A program made the translations under genes and the position numbers. The notes under the pieces were generated by a model that made no database searches, had not been told where the DNA came from, and saw only the letters and a program-made list of their open reading frames with translations. A stretch of DNA of 47,084 bases, taken from assembly GCF_024282095.1 (NCBI RefSeq), contig NZ_JAMWZS010000022.1, positions 1-47,084 of the forward strand. Direction: 5' to 3'. This DNA comes from Nitrosomonas sp. GTDB taxonomy: Bacteria; Pseudomonadota; Gammaproteobacteria; Burkholderiales; Nitrosomonadaceae. Each line of letters opens with the position of its first letter. The first letter of the stretch is position 1. Below are positions 32,429-42,016 of the stretch, piece by piece.

Positions 32429-33808
32429 ATGTCAGCAAATATGGTAGCACTTGCATATTTAGTGGCTTCGGTATTTTTTATACTGGCACTAAAAGGTCTA
32501 AGCTCGCCTGAATCTGCACGCCGTGGAAATTTGTTCGGTATGGTTGGTATGGCGATTGCGGTTGCCACAACCTTGACGCTTACCCAGAACTGGCCTTTGA
32601 TTTTAGGTTGTATCGCAGTGGGCGGTATTATTGGTGCGCTTGTTGCGCAACGTGTGCAAATGACAGCAATGCCGGAATTGGTCGCATTTATGCATTCGCT
32701 GGTTGGTTTAGCGGCGGTATTTATTGCGATTGCAGCGGTTAATAATCCGGTTTCATTCGGTTTGCCGGAAGTCTTGCCCGCAGGCAGTAAATTGGAATTG
32801 TTCCTGGGCACTTTTATCGGTGCCATGACATGGTCAGGTTCAGTCATTGCGTTTCTGAAACTGTCCGGGCGTATGAGCGGCACACCGATCGTTTTTACTG
32901 GCCAGCATATGATTAATTTGCTGCTGGCAATCGCCATGATTGGATTTGGTTTGTGGTTTTTCTTTAGTGAAACAACAAACTGGACCGCATTTATTGCCAT
33001 GACTGCAATTGCTTTCATTCTAGGATTCCTGATTATTATTCCTATCGGCGGTGCTGATATGCCGGTGGTGATATCCATGCTGAATTCCTATTCCGGTTGG
33101 GCTGCAGCGGGTATTGGTTTTTCTCTGGGTAATCCGATGCTGATTATCGCTGGATCATTGGTGGGCAGCTCGGGTGCGATTCTTTCCTATATTATGTGTA
33201 AGGCCATGAATCGGCCATTTCTATCTGTCATACTCGGTGGTTTTGGCAGTGATGGCGGTACGGTGGCTGCTGATGACGGGGTACAGAAAACATATCGCAG
33301 TGGAAGTGCTGAGGATGCAGCTTTCCTCATGGGTAATGCAGACAGTGTGATTATTGTTCCTGGGTATGGATTGGCGGTTGCGAGAGCGCAGCATGCTGTT
33401 AAGGAATTGGCTGAACTGTTACATGAGAAAGGCGTTAATGTTCGTTTTGCGATTCATCCGGTAGCCGGACGTATGCCCGGACACATGAATGTACTGTTGG
33501 CAGAAGCAGAGATTCCTTACGAACAAGTTCAGGAAATGGAAGAAATTAATAGCGATTTCTCAAATACGGATGTCGTGTTGGTGTTGGGTGCGAATGACGT
33601 GGTAAACCCCGCGGCAAATGTTCCGGGCAGTCCAATCTATGGCATGCCGATATTGGATGCACATAAAGCGCGTACGGTAATGGTTGTTAAGCGTAGTATG
33701 GCGGTAGGTTATGCAGGTCTTGATAATGATCTATTTTATATGGATAAGACCATGATGATATTCGGGGACGCCAAAAAAGTCGTTGAACATATGGTCAAGG
33801 CGCTATGA
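32429..33808 (+). CDS. pntB: NAD(P) transhydrogenase subunit beta
   Basis: 459 residues: about eight to nine membrane helices (1-265) forming the rest of the proton channel, then the soluble NADP-binding domain dIII (about 285-459) with 'VIIVPGYGLAVARAQHAVKE', 'HPVAGRMPGHMNVLLAEA' and 'LVLGANDVVNPAA'. The first base directly follows the pntAB stop; the ribosome site AAAGGAAA lies inside pntAB. It ends at a strong terminator at 33831. Confidence 0.95.
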   Translation: MSANMVALAYLVASVFFILALKGLSSPESARRGNLFGMVGMAIAVATTLTLTQNWPLILGCIAVGGIIGALVAQRVQMTAMPELVAFMHSLVGLAAVFIAIAAVNNPVSFGLPEVLPAGSKLELFLGTFIGAMTWSGSVIAFLKLSGRMSGTPIVFTGQHMINLLLAIAMIGFGLWFFFSETTNWTAFIAMTAIAFILGFLIIIPIGGADMPVVISMLNSYSGWAAAGIGFSLGNPMLIIAGSLVGSSGAILSYIMCKAMNRPFLSVILGGFGSDGGTVAADDGVQKTYRSGSAEDAAFLMGNADSVIIVPGYGLAVARAQHAVKELAELLHEKGVNVRFAIHPVAGRMPGHMNVLLAEAEIPYEQVQEMEEINSDFSNTDVVLVLGANDVVNPAANVPGSPIYGMPILDAHKARTVMVVKRSMAVGYAGLDNDLFYMDKTMMIFGDAKKVVEHMVKAL

Positions 33809-33830
33809 TGCCTTAATAGTACTAATGAAT

Positions 33831-33864
33831 AAAAGGGGCAATATTGAGAAATATTGCCCCTTTT
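33831..33864. terminator. Strong bidirectional terminator between pntB and the PAS-EAL gene
   Basis: A perfect 15-base stem (AAAAGGGGCAATATT / AATATTGCCCCTTTT) closes a GAGA loop. It carries A-runs on one side and T-runs on the other, so it can stop transcripts from pntB (plus) and from the PAS-EAL gene (minus), which end 22 and 33 bases away. Confidence 0.92.
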
Positions 33865-33897
33865 ATTTTCAGCTTAAGGTGTTGCGGGGAGTAAGAA

Positions 33898-35400
33898 TTA
33901 TAATTCGAGATCTCTGAATGGATAAGCTTTAGCAATACCAAATCCCTGTGCATAATCAACACCAATTTCTTGTAACTTTGCAATGATGTCGTCAGTTTCC
34001 ACTAATTCTGCAATTGTTTTAATACCGGCTTTCTGAGCTAGTTTATTAATAGCTATTACTTTCGCTAAATCTTCCTCATCGCGAAGAATATTGCAAATCA
34101 GGCTGCCATCAATTTTCAGGTAATTTACTTTCACTTTATCAAGTAGCGCAAGCGAGCTAGGATCATGGTTAAAACTGCATAGTGAAAGTAGGCAACCTAA
34201 TTCATGAATTTTTTGTGAAAAAATAACCGTATCTGTAATGTTTGCCTCTGCATCTGATATTTCAATTTCAAAGCAAAGACTTGAAGCGGCTACATTCATT
34301 TTTTGTAATTGATCTTGGATGAAACCAGGAAAAGCATGATCACTTAAGGTATCTTTAGCAACATTAAGGCAAAATATTGAATTAGTTTGGTGAGTAGATA
34401 ACCATTTTGCGATATGGCCGACTATCCACCGATCCAGTTGTGGCATCATTTTAAATTGATCGACAAAGGGTAAGAATGAGCCTGGTGGCATCAGGTTATT
34501 CTCTTCCTCATTCATGCGAATTAGAATTTCATAGTGTGATGGTGAAGTGGTGGTGGGTTTGACAGAGCTGATTTGTTGGTAATAGAGATTAAATTCTCCC
34601 CCTTCAATTGCTTGTACGATACGTGCGGATGCTGTTGTCATTTCTGCACTGAGTGTTTGGGTGCTTTGAAGGGCTGCATTGTCTCCAGTCGGTGGATTAT
34701 TGGTTCTTCGTGGTTCCGGTTTAACTGAATTTTCTACTTTATTTTTTAAAGAGACGCGACTCTTTTCCTGTGTACGTGGAGTATGCACTGTGTAGAAGCC
34801 AATTGTTTTTCCTTTACTGTCAAGATGTGGAACATATTGCTCAGTGAAAATATAAGGAAAGCCCTTGATTGATTTAAGAGTGCGTTCGTTATGTACGGTT
34901 TTCCCCGCTAAAATCTCTGTAATACAATTTTTAATATCAGTGAAAAATTCTTCGTCGGAGAATTCCATTAAAAGCCGTCCGTCTATTTGATCAGGCTTTA
35001 ATCCAAACCATCGGCGAAAGATTCGGTTATGATAACGGCAGCGTAGATCAACGTTGAAGTAGGCCAGCATCACAGGGATATTTTCATCGATAAATAATGA
35101 TTTTATTTTGCTCTCTGATGCCTTCTTCTCAGCCCATAGTCGGTGCTTTATCTCATTTGAAAGTCTTTCCTTGCTGACTAATAATTGGTCTGAATAGTTT
35201 TTGATATTTTTTTCTGCGCGAGCCGTTTGGATAAATATTGCTATTAGTGCGAATATTAAAGACAGCCATAGTATGGCTGACCAGTGCAATGCGAGTTCAT
35301 TCAAGAAAAATGTACTCATTATTAGAGCGATAGTAAGTATTAATGCAGTGCAAGCAGCTAAATATGGCCTGACAATATTAAATAGAGAGGTTCTGTGCAT
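33898..35400 (-). CDS. Membrane PAS-EAL protein with degenerate catalytic motif
   Basis: 500 residues. Two N-terminal transmembrane helices (about 12-32 and 38-58), a coiled coil (60-98), a PAS domain (about 100-212), a low-complexity linker and an EAL domain (about 255-495). The EAL glutamate (YEILIRM), Asn (CLNVAKD), Lys (LKIDGSL) and the Q of AQGFGI remain, but the DDFGTGYSSL motif has become CSFNHDPSSL, so both metal-binding aspartates are gone. It should lack phosphodiesterase activity and may be a c-di-GMP receptor or have another role. AAGGAA precedes the start. Confidence 0.88.
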   Translation of the reverse strand: MHRTSLFNIVRPYLAACTALILTIALIMSTFFLNELALHWSAILWLSLIFALIAIFIQTARAEKNIKNYSDQLLVSKERLSNEIKHRLWAEKKASESKIKSLFIDENIPVMLAYFNVDLRCRYHNRIFRRWFGLKPDQIDGRLLMEFSDEEFFTDIKNCITEILAGKTVHNERTLKSIKGFPYIFTEQYVPHLDSKGKTIGFYTVHTPRTQEKSRVSLKNKVENSVKPEPRRTNNPPTGDNAALQSTQTLSAEMTTASARIVQAIEGGEFNLYYQQISSVKPTTTSPSHYEILIRMNEEENNLMPPGSFLPFVDQFKMMPQLDRWIVGHIAKWLSTHQTNSIFCLNVAKDTLSDHAFPGFIQDQLQKMNVAASSLCFEIEISDAEANITDTVIFSQKIHELGCLLSLCSFNHDPSSLALLDKVKVNYLKIDGSLICNILRDEEDLAKVIAINKLAQKAGIKTIAELVETDDIIAKLQEIGVDYAQGFGIAKAYPFRDLEL

Positions 35401-35495
35401 GACGGTTCCTTGTTCTTAATATCTGTGAGTTTTAGTAAAAGCTGCTGCTGCAACTTGGTCAAAATAAAAAATAATATTGAAATGTTTTGATTTGT

Positions 35496-36542
35496 TTAGT
35501 GCTTTACTAGATAAAAGGAAAGTGGGTGGGTTACTAGCCAGAATTTCCATAAATTAGAGCGCATGATTACAAAATCCTGAGATGAAGTTTCGTTTAGGGT
35601 CGTGATGGTTAATTGGTCAATTTTTCCCTTTCTCAGGGCCTTATATAGGGGGGAAAACCAACTTTTCTCCAGATTCGTCAAAGTTTCACGCCAGCCATAA
35701 GCATTTCTGTATTTGGCTTTTCCAAGCAGAGTATCTAATACCATCAGATGATTTCCTGCTGTTCCAAGTTGTAGCCATTCATCAGCGTGGGCAGGTAATT
35801 TTGAATGGCTGAGGTTGCTCGCCGCTGCTAATGCACGCGGTAAGTCATGGTCACTCCAGATATGTGTATAAGGAGCTTGTATCGATTGTGGCATATTTCC
35901 TCCTCCCCAGAACCAAACACTATTGATGGATAATTCTCCGCGAGATTCACGTGCTTGATTAACCGGGTGTTCATAAAGCAACATCTGGATTTCATTGAAA
36001 ATCTTGTGCCAAATTATACTTTCACTGCCTGTAGGTAAAAAGCCATTAATGTTCATGCATGTGACTTGACCGAGTGTATATGTCTGGATTTTCGGTACTT
36101 TTGATAATCGGATATACCAACGATCTGGACGCAGTGGTAGGATAGAGAAATCGTAGTGATTACCGATGTTGTGATTTAAATCTTGCACTATTTGCTCGGC
36201 TTCTTCTTTAGAAATTTCGAAAGCTTGATTATCAGCTAACATGATGTGGTTTTGTTCGATTCGTAGATGCACAGGATCGGCTCGCATCCAGAAATCTTTA
36301 CTGGTTTTTGCTAAACCCGGGTTGTCGATGCGCAACATGATTGGTGCAATAGGCCAGCTGTTTTGTTGTTGTGCTATATTAAACGCTTTGCATAGCCACA
36401 TCTCTATTTCCTGTGATGGATGCTGCGTAGAAGTACTTTTTGCTAACAGTATCTCCAAAGATGGTATTGACAAATCACTATAAATTTCTGGCTGCGAAGC
36501 ATCGGGCCAAAATAGGTTGGGTATAAGAAGATTTAAATTCAT
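35496..36542 (-). CDS. RpfE-like protein (phosphoglycerate mutase-related)
   Basis: 348 residues. Landmarks are 'NSWPIAPIMLRIDNP', 'FWMRADPVHLRIEQNHIML' and 'SVWFWGGGNMP', which I recognise from the RpfE-type proteins of Xanthomonas and betaproteobacteria, distantly related to cofactor-independent phosphoglycerate mutase. Their biochemical role is not established. No signal peptide or membrane helix, so cytosolic. No strong ribosome site is seen. It lies 95 bases upstream of the PAS-EAL gene on the same strand and may be cotranscribed. Confidence 0.8.
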   Translation of the reverse strand: MNLNLLIPNLFWPDASQPEIYSDLSIPSLEILLAKSTSTQHPSQEIEMWLCKAFNIAQQQNSWPIAPIMLRIDNPGLAKTSKDFWMRADPVHLRIEQNHIMLADNQAFEISKEEAEQIVQDLNHNIGNHYDFSILPLRPDRWYIRLSKVPKIQTYTLGQVTCMNINGFLPTGSESIIWHKIFNEIQMLLYEHPVNQARESRGELSINSVWFWGGGNMPQSIQAPYTHIWSDHDLPRALAAASNLSHSKLPAHADEWLQLGTAGNHLMVLDTLLGKAKYRNAYGWRETLTNLEKSWFSPLYKALRKGKIDQLTITTLNETSSQDFVIMRSNLWKFWLVTHPLSFYLVKH

Positions 36543-36995
36543 TAATATGATGCGAGCCGTTTATATTAGTATTATGTAGTGTATTGATTTTGTGAATTTA
36601 ATGTGCTTGGATTGTATAAATAGTTGGTAAGGGATTGTACTTGCGGTATCTTGTTGGGTAAATAAGCATGAGCGTGTTTATTGATCGCAATAGAAAGGTA
36701 TCAAGTTTACTCGTATAATAATAAAACTATAAGAATTACGAAGTTTATTCTACCAGTAGCTAAGTTAACGTTAACGCGCAGTGAGCAGGGATGCTTTCTA
36801 CTTAAAATGTGGTACCAATGAGACGAGTGTTCTGCTCGGGATTTCTAGGACTGATTTTTAGCTGGGACGTCTTGAATTTTCTTTGAATGCGGCATGTTAA
36901 ATATACTTACATAAGTAATTGTAAATGTTGTGTGTTATTCTGAGCGTAAGAGATTGATGAGATGATAATTTGATATTCCAATACTTGGAGATGCA
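36543..36995. promoter_or_regulatory. Intergenic region upstream of icd and the RpfE-like gene
   Basis: A 453-base AT-rich divergent gap with no credible gene. It contains the perfect 12-base palindrome GTTAACGTTAAC at 36764-36775, which could be a regulator site. It must hold the promoters of icd and the RpfE-like gene; I could not pick a -35/-10 pair with confidence. Confidence 0.4.
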
Positions 36996-38246
36996 ATGTA
37001 CCAGCATATAAAGGTGCCTGTTGATGGCAAGAAAATTCAGATTAATGATGATAATTCGTTAAGTGTGCCAGATAATCCCATTATTCCTTTTATTGAAGGA
37101 GATGGGATTGGTGTTGATATTACTCCCGTAATGCGGAAGGTTGTCGATGCAGCAGTTGAAAAGGCATATGACGGTCAACGTAAAATCTCATGGATGGAAA
37201 TTTATGCTGGTGAGAAATCAACACGAATTTATGGGGCTGACGTGTGGTTGCCGGAAGAAACTCTAGCGGCAGCAAAAGAGTTTGTGGTTTCAATTAAAGG
37301 CCCATTAACAACACCGATTGGTGGAGGTATTCGTTCGATTAACGTAGCACTTCGTCAACAACTCGATTTATATATTTGCTTGCGTCCTGTGCGTTATTTT
37401 GCTGGTGTCCCTAGTCCGCTAAAGAATCCAGAAAAAACTGAGATGGTGATTTTTCGTGAAAACTCTGAGGATATTTATGCAGGGATAGAGTGGGAAGCCG
37501 AGTCGGAGTCAGTCAAGAAAGTTATTAATTTTCTGATTAAGGATATGGGAGTTGCCAGTATACGTTTCCCTAATACTTCGGGTATTGGTATCAAACCAGT
37601 TTCAAGAGAAGGGACAGAACGCTTTGTTCGAAAGGCAATTCAATATGCGATAAATAATAAACGTAAATCGGTTACTTTCGTTCATAAAGGTAACATTATG
37701 AAGTTTACCGAGGGTGCATTCAAGAAATGGGGATATGCTTTGGCTGTTAAGGAATTCGGAGCAGAGTTACTGGATGGAGGTCCTTGGATGAAACTGTCAC
37801 GAGAAAGTGGCGGTATTGTCATTAAGGATGTAATTGCAGATGCTTTTTTGCAGCAAATTTTGCTACGCCCAGAAGAATATGATGTGGTGGCAACTTTGAA
37901 CTTGAATGGCGATTATATTTCTGATGCATTGGCAGCTCAGGTGGGTGGAATAGGAATTGCACCAGGGGCTAATCTGAGTGATTCTGTTGCAGTTTTTGAA
38001 GCAACACATGGTACGGCACCAAAATACGCTGGAAAAGATCAAGTTAATCCTGGTTCTATTATCTTGTCTGCGGAAATGATGCTGCGGCACTTAGGCTGGA
38101 TAGAGGCTGCGGATATACTTATTAAAGCAATGGAAGCAACCATAAAGGATAAGATAGTCACTTATGATTTTGCACGTCAGATGGGGGATGCTCAGCAAGT
38201 TTCTTGCTCAATGTTTGGCGATTCAATGATTAGGCATATGAATTAG
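36996..38246 (+). CDS. icd: Isocitrate dehydrogenase, NADP-type
   Basis: 416 residues, close to E. coli Icd in length and sequence. It oxidises isocitrate to 2-oxoglutarate in the TCA cycle. The phosphorylatable active-site serine is in '[12 protein letters not shown]'. The cofactor determinants of NADP enzymes are kept: Lys-Tyr in '[12 protein letters not shown]' with the following Val, and Tyr/Arg in 'TYDFAR'. So NADPH is the expected product. TTGGAG precedes the ATG. No kinase/phosphatase gene (aceK) is in the window. The gene is visibly more AT-rich than the cys and Nfn-like genes. Confidence 0.95.
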   Translation: MYQHIKVPVDGKKIQINDDNSLSVPDNPIIPFIEGDGIGVDITPVMRKVVDAAVEKAYDGQRKISWMEIYAGEKSTRIYGADVWLPEETLAAAKEFVVSIKGPLTTPIGGGIRSINVALRQQLDLYICLRPVRYFAGVPSPLKNPEKTEMVIFRENSEDIYAGIEWEAESESVKKVINFLIKDMGVASIRFPNTSGIGIKPVSREGTERFVRKAIQYAINNKRKSVTFVHKGNIMKFTEGAFKKWGYALAVKEFGAELLDGGPWMKLSRESGGIVIKDVIADAFLQQILLRPEEYDVVATLNLNGDYISDALAAQVGGIGIAPGANLSDSVAVFEATHGTAPKYAGKDQVNPGSIILSAEMMLRHLGWIEAADILIKAMEATIKDKIVTYDFARQMGDAQQVSCSMFGDSMIRHMN

Positions 38247-38306
38247 CAGGTTATTGCAAAGGCAAAGACGCAAAGGCGTGTGTGTGGTGGTATGGGAGTA
38301 AAATAG

Positions 38307-38333
38307 CCCCCCTAACCGCTATGGCAAGGGGGG
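38307..38333. terminator. Stem-loop between icd and cspA
   Basis: CCCCCCT / AGGGGGG, a 7-base stem with a 13-base loop, lies between the convergent icd and cspA genes. On the minus strand it is followed by a short T-rich run (CTATTTTA), so it may end the cspA transcript; the plus-strand T-run is poor. Just before it, GCAAAGGC occurs twice in tandem. Confidence 0.5.
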
Positions 38334-38405
38334 TAACTGCTATATGTCTTTATGATCTTACTGTGTCAAAAGTCTACGCCAGTTTTCATTTTTCTGAACA
38401 AACAG

Positions 38406-38609
38406 TTAAGCGGATTGGATATTAGAGGCTTGTTTTCCTTTCGGGCCTTGAGTGACATCAAAGCTCACTTTCTGACCTTCTTTGAGTGTTTTAAATCCAG
38501 ACATGTTGATTGCTGAAAAGTGTGCAAATAAATCTTCACTACCATCATCAGGAGTAATAAAACCAAAACCTTTCGAATCATTAAACCATTTTACTGTACC
38601 TGTTGCCAT
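38406..38609 (-). CDS. Cold-shock domain protein (CspA family)
   Basis: 67 residues, a single cold-shock domain that binds single-stranded RNA and DNA. RNP1 is KGFGFI and RNP2 is DLFAHFSAI; '[10 protein letters not shown]' is the usual start. Such proteins act as RNA chaperones. The roughly 150 bases before it (38610-38760) may be the structured leader common in this family. Which of the several csp paralogues it equals cannot be told, so no symbol is given. Confidence 0.95.
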   Translation of the reverse strand: MATGTVKWFNDSKGFGFITPDDGSEDLFAHFSAINMSGFKTLKEGQKVSFDVTQGPKGKQASNIQSA

Positions 38610-38906
38610 CTCTACTTCCTATATTAAAAACTGGGCCGGAAACCCTAATACTATTTGAATTTCAAGACCATTGACGGATAAAACCGGTACCGCAGAGAAC
38701 TTGAAGCCAAACGCCATATGCCGTTTTACGCAAATCCGGGGTTAAAGTCAAGCGGTTACATCATATTATTTTGTCATGAGGATTGGATGATTATCTCAAG
38801 ATACTTGAAAAAATTGTCGTAATCGTCAAATATGTCCATGGTGAAGTACTTTATACTAATTAATATCCAATTTTTTGATAGAGATTAGTAAGAAAGGAAG
38901 GCAATT

Positions 38907-39221
38907 ATGGCGGGAAGAGATTCTGATACTGCTGTTTATAAAGAAGAAAAGGCTAAAGCTAAAGAGAAAAGTCCTTCAATGTATAAAATCTTATTATTGA
39001 ATGATGATTTTACTCCGATGGAATTTGTCATTGAGGTGTTAAAGATATTTTTTTATATGAATCAAGAAGAAGCAACGGAAACAATGTTAAAGGTGCATAC
39101 AGAGGGGGTCGGAGTGTGTGGCGTGTACACAAGTGATATTGCAAGCACTAAGGTTAATCAGGTGGTTGCATATGCGAGAAAAAATCAACATCCACTTAGG
39201 TGCGTAATGGAGGAAAATTGA
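38907..39221 (+). CDS. clpS: ATP-dependent Clp protease adaptor ClpS
   Basis: 104 residues. The N-degron-binding fold is seen in '[20 protein letters not shown]' and '[17 protein letters not shown]'. ClpS delivers N-end-rule substrates to ClpAP, and the charged N-terminal extension (1-23) is the part that engages ClpA. AAGGAAGG precedes the ATG. ClpA follows one base after the stop, so the two are coupled. A TATACT at 38852-38857 may be the -10 element. Confidence 0.95.
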   Translation: MAGRDSDTAVYKEEKAKAKEKSPSMYKILLLNDDFTPMEFVIEVLKIFFYMNQEEATETMLKVHTEGVGVCGVYTSDIASTKVNQVVAYARKNQHPLRCVMEEN

Positions 39222-39222
39222 G

Positions 39223-41478
39223 ATGATTGCCCCTGATTTAGAAGTCAGTTTGCATATGGCATTTGTAGAGTCTAGACAAAAGCGCTATGAATTCATTACG
39301 GTCGAGCACTTACTGCTGGCTATGCTGGATAATGCGAGTGCTGCAGAAGTATTAAATGCTTGCTTAGTGGATACTGAAGATCTGCGATCAGTATTGTTGG
39401 ACCATATAGCACGTCATACACCCGTGATTAATGGTAGCGAAGAAGTTGATACGCAACCAACCTTAGGTTTTCAGCGCGTCATTCAGAGAGCCATTCTCCA
39501 TGTTCAATCATCTGGAAAGAAAGAAGTTACTGGTGCAAACGTTCTGGTATCAATATTTGGCGAGAAAGATTCACATGCTGTCTATTTCTTGCATCAAAGG
39601 GGTGTAACACGCTTAGATGTGGTTAATTATATTTCACATAATATTCGGAAAACACCACATGAAAATGATGCTAAAACTGGAAATGAAGGGGATGGGGAAC
39701 ACGAATCCAGCGCTGGAGGAGTGCTAGAGAATTACACAATAAATCTTAATCATTTGGCATTGATCAATAAGATTGATCCATTGGTAGGGCGTGAAAAAGA
39801 GATCGAGCGAGTTATACAAACGTTATGTCGGCGTCGTAAAAACAATCCCTTGTTGGTCGGCGAGGCCGGTGTAGGAAAAACTGCAATTGCAGAAGGTTTG
39901 GCAAAACGCATTGTTGAAGCAGATGTGCCCGATTTACTTTTGAAGCATCAAATTTATGCGCTTGATATGGGAGCTTTATTGGCTGGGACCAAGTATCGAG
40001 GAGATTTTGAACAACGTTTAAAGACACTGTTGAAACAACTGACCGATAATCCGGCGGCTATTTTGTTTATTGATGAGATCCATACATTAATTGGTGCGGG
40101 TGCTGCCTCGGGAGGGGTTTTGGATGCATCGAATCTTCTAAAACCTGTTTTAAGTTCTGGGCAATTACGATGTATCGGTGCCACAACGTTTAATGAGTAT
40201 CGTGGAATCTTTGAGAAAGACCATGCGCTATCTAGGCGTTTTCAGCAGATAGAAGTTAATGAACCTAGTGTTGATGAGACTGTTGCCATTTTGCGCGGCT
40301 TGAAATCACGCTATGAACAGCACCATAAGGTTAAATATACTGCCAGCGCATTGATCTCCGCAGCGGAATTATCAGAGCGCTATATTAATGATAGACATTT
40401 ACCTGACAAGGCAATTGACGTACTCGATGAAGCAGGTGCAGCTCAGCGTATATTGCCAAAATCGAAAAAACGTAAAGTTATTGGTAAAAGTGAAATTGAA
40501 AGCGTGGTTGCCAAGATTGCGCGAATTCCTCCACAAAATATTTCCACCAATGATCGTAACAAGCTGAGAACATTGGAACGTGACATGAAAGCCATTGTTT
40601 TTGGCCAAGATAATGCGATTAATTCATTGACCGCAGCCATTAAAATGGCAAGAAGTGGGCTGGGTAATCCGCGTAAACCAGTAGGCTCTTTTCTTTTTTC
40701 AGGTCCGACAGGAGTTGGTAAAACCGAAGTAGCTAGGCAGCTAGCCTACGCACTGGGTATTCATTTGCATCGCTTCGATATGTCTGAATATATGGAGCGC
40801 CATGCTGTCTCTCGTTTGATTGGTGCGCCACCCGGATATGTCGGCTACGATCAAGGTGGATTGCTGACAGAAGCAGTAATTAAGCATCCCTATTCAGTTT
40901 TATTATTGGATGAAATTGAAAAGGCACATACAGATATTTTTAATATTTTATTGCAAGTCATGGATTATGGGACACTGACGGATAATAATGGACGCAAAGC
41001 AGATTTTCGCAATGTTATTATCATTATGACTACAAACGCAGGTGCCGAATCCCTTACTAAGTCCTCAATTGGATTTACGAAATCAAAATCTGCAGGCGAC
41101 GAGTTGGTTGATATTAAGAGGCTATTTACTCCTGAATTCCGTAATCGGCTTGATGCGATTATTTCATTCACTCCTTTAGATCAGGAAATTATTTTACGAG
41201 TAACTGATAAGTTCCTGATTCAATTGGAAACACAGTTGCAGGAAAAGAAAGTGGAAGCAACATTTACGGAGAAATTGCGCAAATATCTTGCAAAACATGG
41301 TTTTGATCCGCTGATGGGTGCACGTCCTATGGAGCGGCTTATCCAAGATACTATCCGTAGCGCATTAGCAGATGAATTACTGTTCGGGCGTTTAGTCAAT
41401 GGCGGTAAGGTAACTGTTGATATTGATAGTAATGATAAAGTAACGCTGTTGTTTGAAGAAGAGGCTGCAATTATTTGA
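39223..41478 (+). CDS. clpA: ATP-dependent Clp protease ATP-binding subunit ClpA
   Basis: 751 residues, the usual ClpA length. N-domain (1-150), first AAA+ module with Walker A '[15 protein letters not shown]' and Walker B '[14 protein letters not shown]', second with '[15 protein letters not shown]' and '[14 protein letters not shown]', and the ClpP-docking loop 'SIGFTKSK'. It lacks the ClpB middle coiled coil. It unfolds proteins and feeds them to ClpP. GGAGGAA lies at the end of clpS. Codon use is AT-rich relative to the left half of the window. Confidence 0.95.
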   Translation: MIAPDLEVSLHMAFVESRQKRYEFITVEHLLLAMLDNASAAEVLNACLVDTEDLRSVLLDHIARHTPVINGSEEVDTQPTLGFQRVIQRAILHVQSSGKKEVTGANVLVSIFGEKDSHAVYFLHQRGVTRLDVVNYISHNIRKTPHENDAKTGNEGDGEHESSAGGVLENYTINLNHLALINKIDPLVGREKEIERVIQTLCRRRKNNPLLVGEAGVGKTAIAEGLAKRIVEADVPDLLLKHQIYALDMGALLAGTKYRGDFEQRLKTLLKQLTDNPAAILFIDEIHTLIGAGAASGGVLDASNLLKPVLSSGQLRCIGATTFNEYRGIFEKDHALSRRFQQIEVNEPSVDETVAILRGLKSRYEQHHKVKYTASALISAAELSERYINDRHLPDKAIDVLDEAGAAQRILPKSKKRKVIGKSEIESVVAKIARIPPQNISTNDRNKLRTLERDMKAIVFGQDNAINSLTAAIKMARSGLGNPRKPVGSFLFSGPTGVGKTEVARQLAYALGIHLHRFDMSEYMERHAVSRLIGAPPGYVGYDQGGLLTEAVIKHPYSVLLLDEIEKAHTDIFNILLQVMDYGTLTDNNGRKADFRNVIIIMTTNAGAESLTKSSIGFTKSKSAGDELVDIKRLFTPEFRNRLDAIISFTPLDQEIILRVTDKFLIQLETQLQEKKVEATFTEKLRKYLAKHGFDPLMGARPMERLIQDTIRSALADELLFGRLVNGGKVTVDIDSNDKVTLLFEEEAAII

Positions 41479-41592
41479 TCTATAACTTTCTAGCTACTAC
41501 ATATAAGAAACAGTTCTACTGTTATATTTGCCCGGAAAGATAGTGGGATACCTGTCGAAAGCTTTGGTTTGTTTTTGTCACACTGTTTTTTT

Positions 41593-41881
41593 ATGACCTT
41601 GGCGCATCCCGTTGTCGCTCAAACTTACCAATGGCGATTGGCGATGTCTTGGCCGGAAGGCACGCCGTGTGGGGAGAGATGAAGAAAAAAAGCGATATTA
41701 AATTCGTACTTTTCCCGGGGATGTATTGAAAGCTTTCAAACAGGTCAATGATTAATTATTGATTGAAGCTGCTAAGCAATCACTGCTTACTAAGAAAATT
41801 ATTGAGAATCAAAGAGAATTTCTTGGTAAGGCGAAAAATTGACCTAAGATCATCGATGAAGATTATCTGCAATTAAGATAA
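41593..41881 (+). pseudogene. Remnant of a TRAP transporter solute-binding protein gene (DctP family)
   Basis: Two fragments can be translated. From 41593: a signal-peptide end and mature start, 'AHPVVAQTYQWRLAMSWPEG', closed by TGA at 41680. From 41720 in another frame: 'DVLKAFKQVND-stop-LLIEAAKQ', then 'KKIIENQREFLGKAKN', a second stop, and 'IDEDYLQLR' before the final TAA at 41879-41881. The order and motifs match the first and last parts of periplasmic TRAP solute receptors of about 350 residues. The middle (well over 200 codons) is missing, with two in-frame stops and a frameshift, so the gene is dead. No dctQ or dctM remains nearby. The rest of the 538-base clpA-glyA gap shows no gene. 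Confidence 0.65.
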
Positions 41882-42016
41882 ATTCATTTTCTTGAAGAAT
41901 GAGATTCTTTTCTTTTTTATTTAACTGTCTTGTGATCCACTATCTGCGTTTCGGCAGGTAATGGTAATATATGTATTTTCTCGGTTTCCAAAAAATTTCA
42001 AAGGATTGGTATCACC

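Noticed and set aside
41509-41523. AACAGT/ACTGTT stem after clpA
   Set aside because: A 6-base AT-rich stem without a U-run; it could arise by chance.
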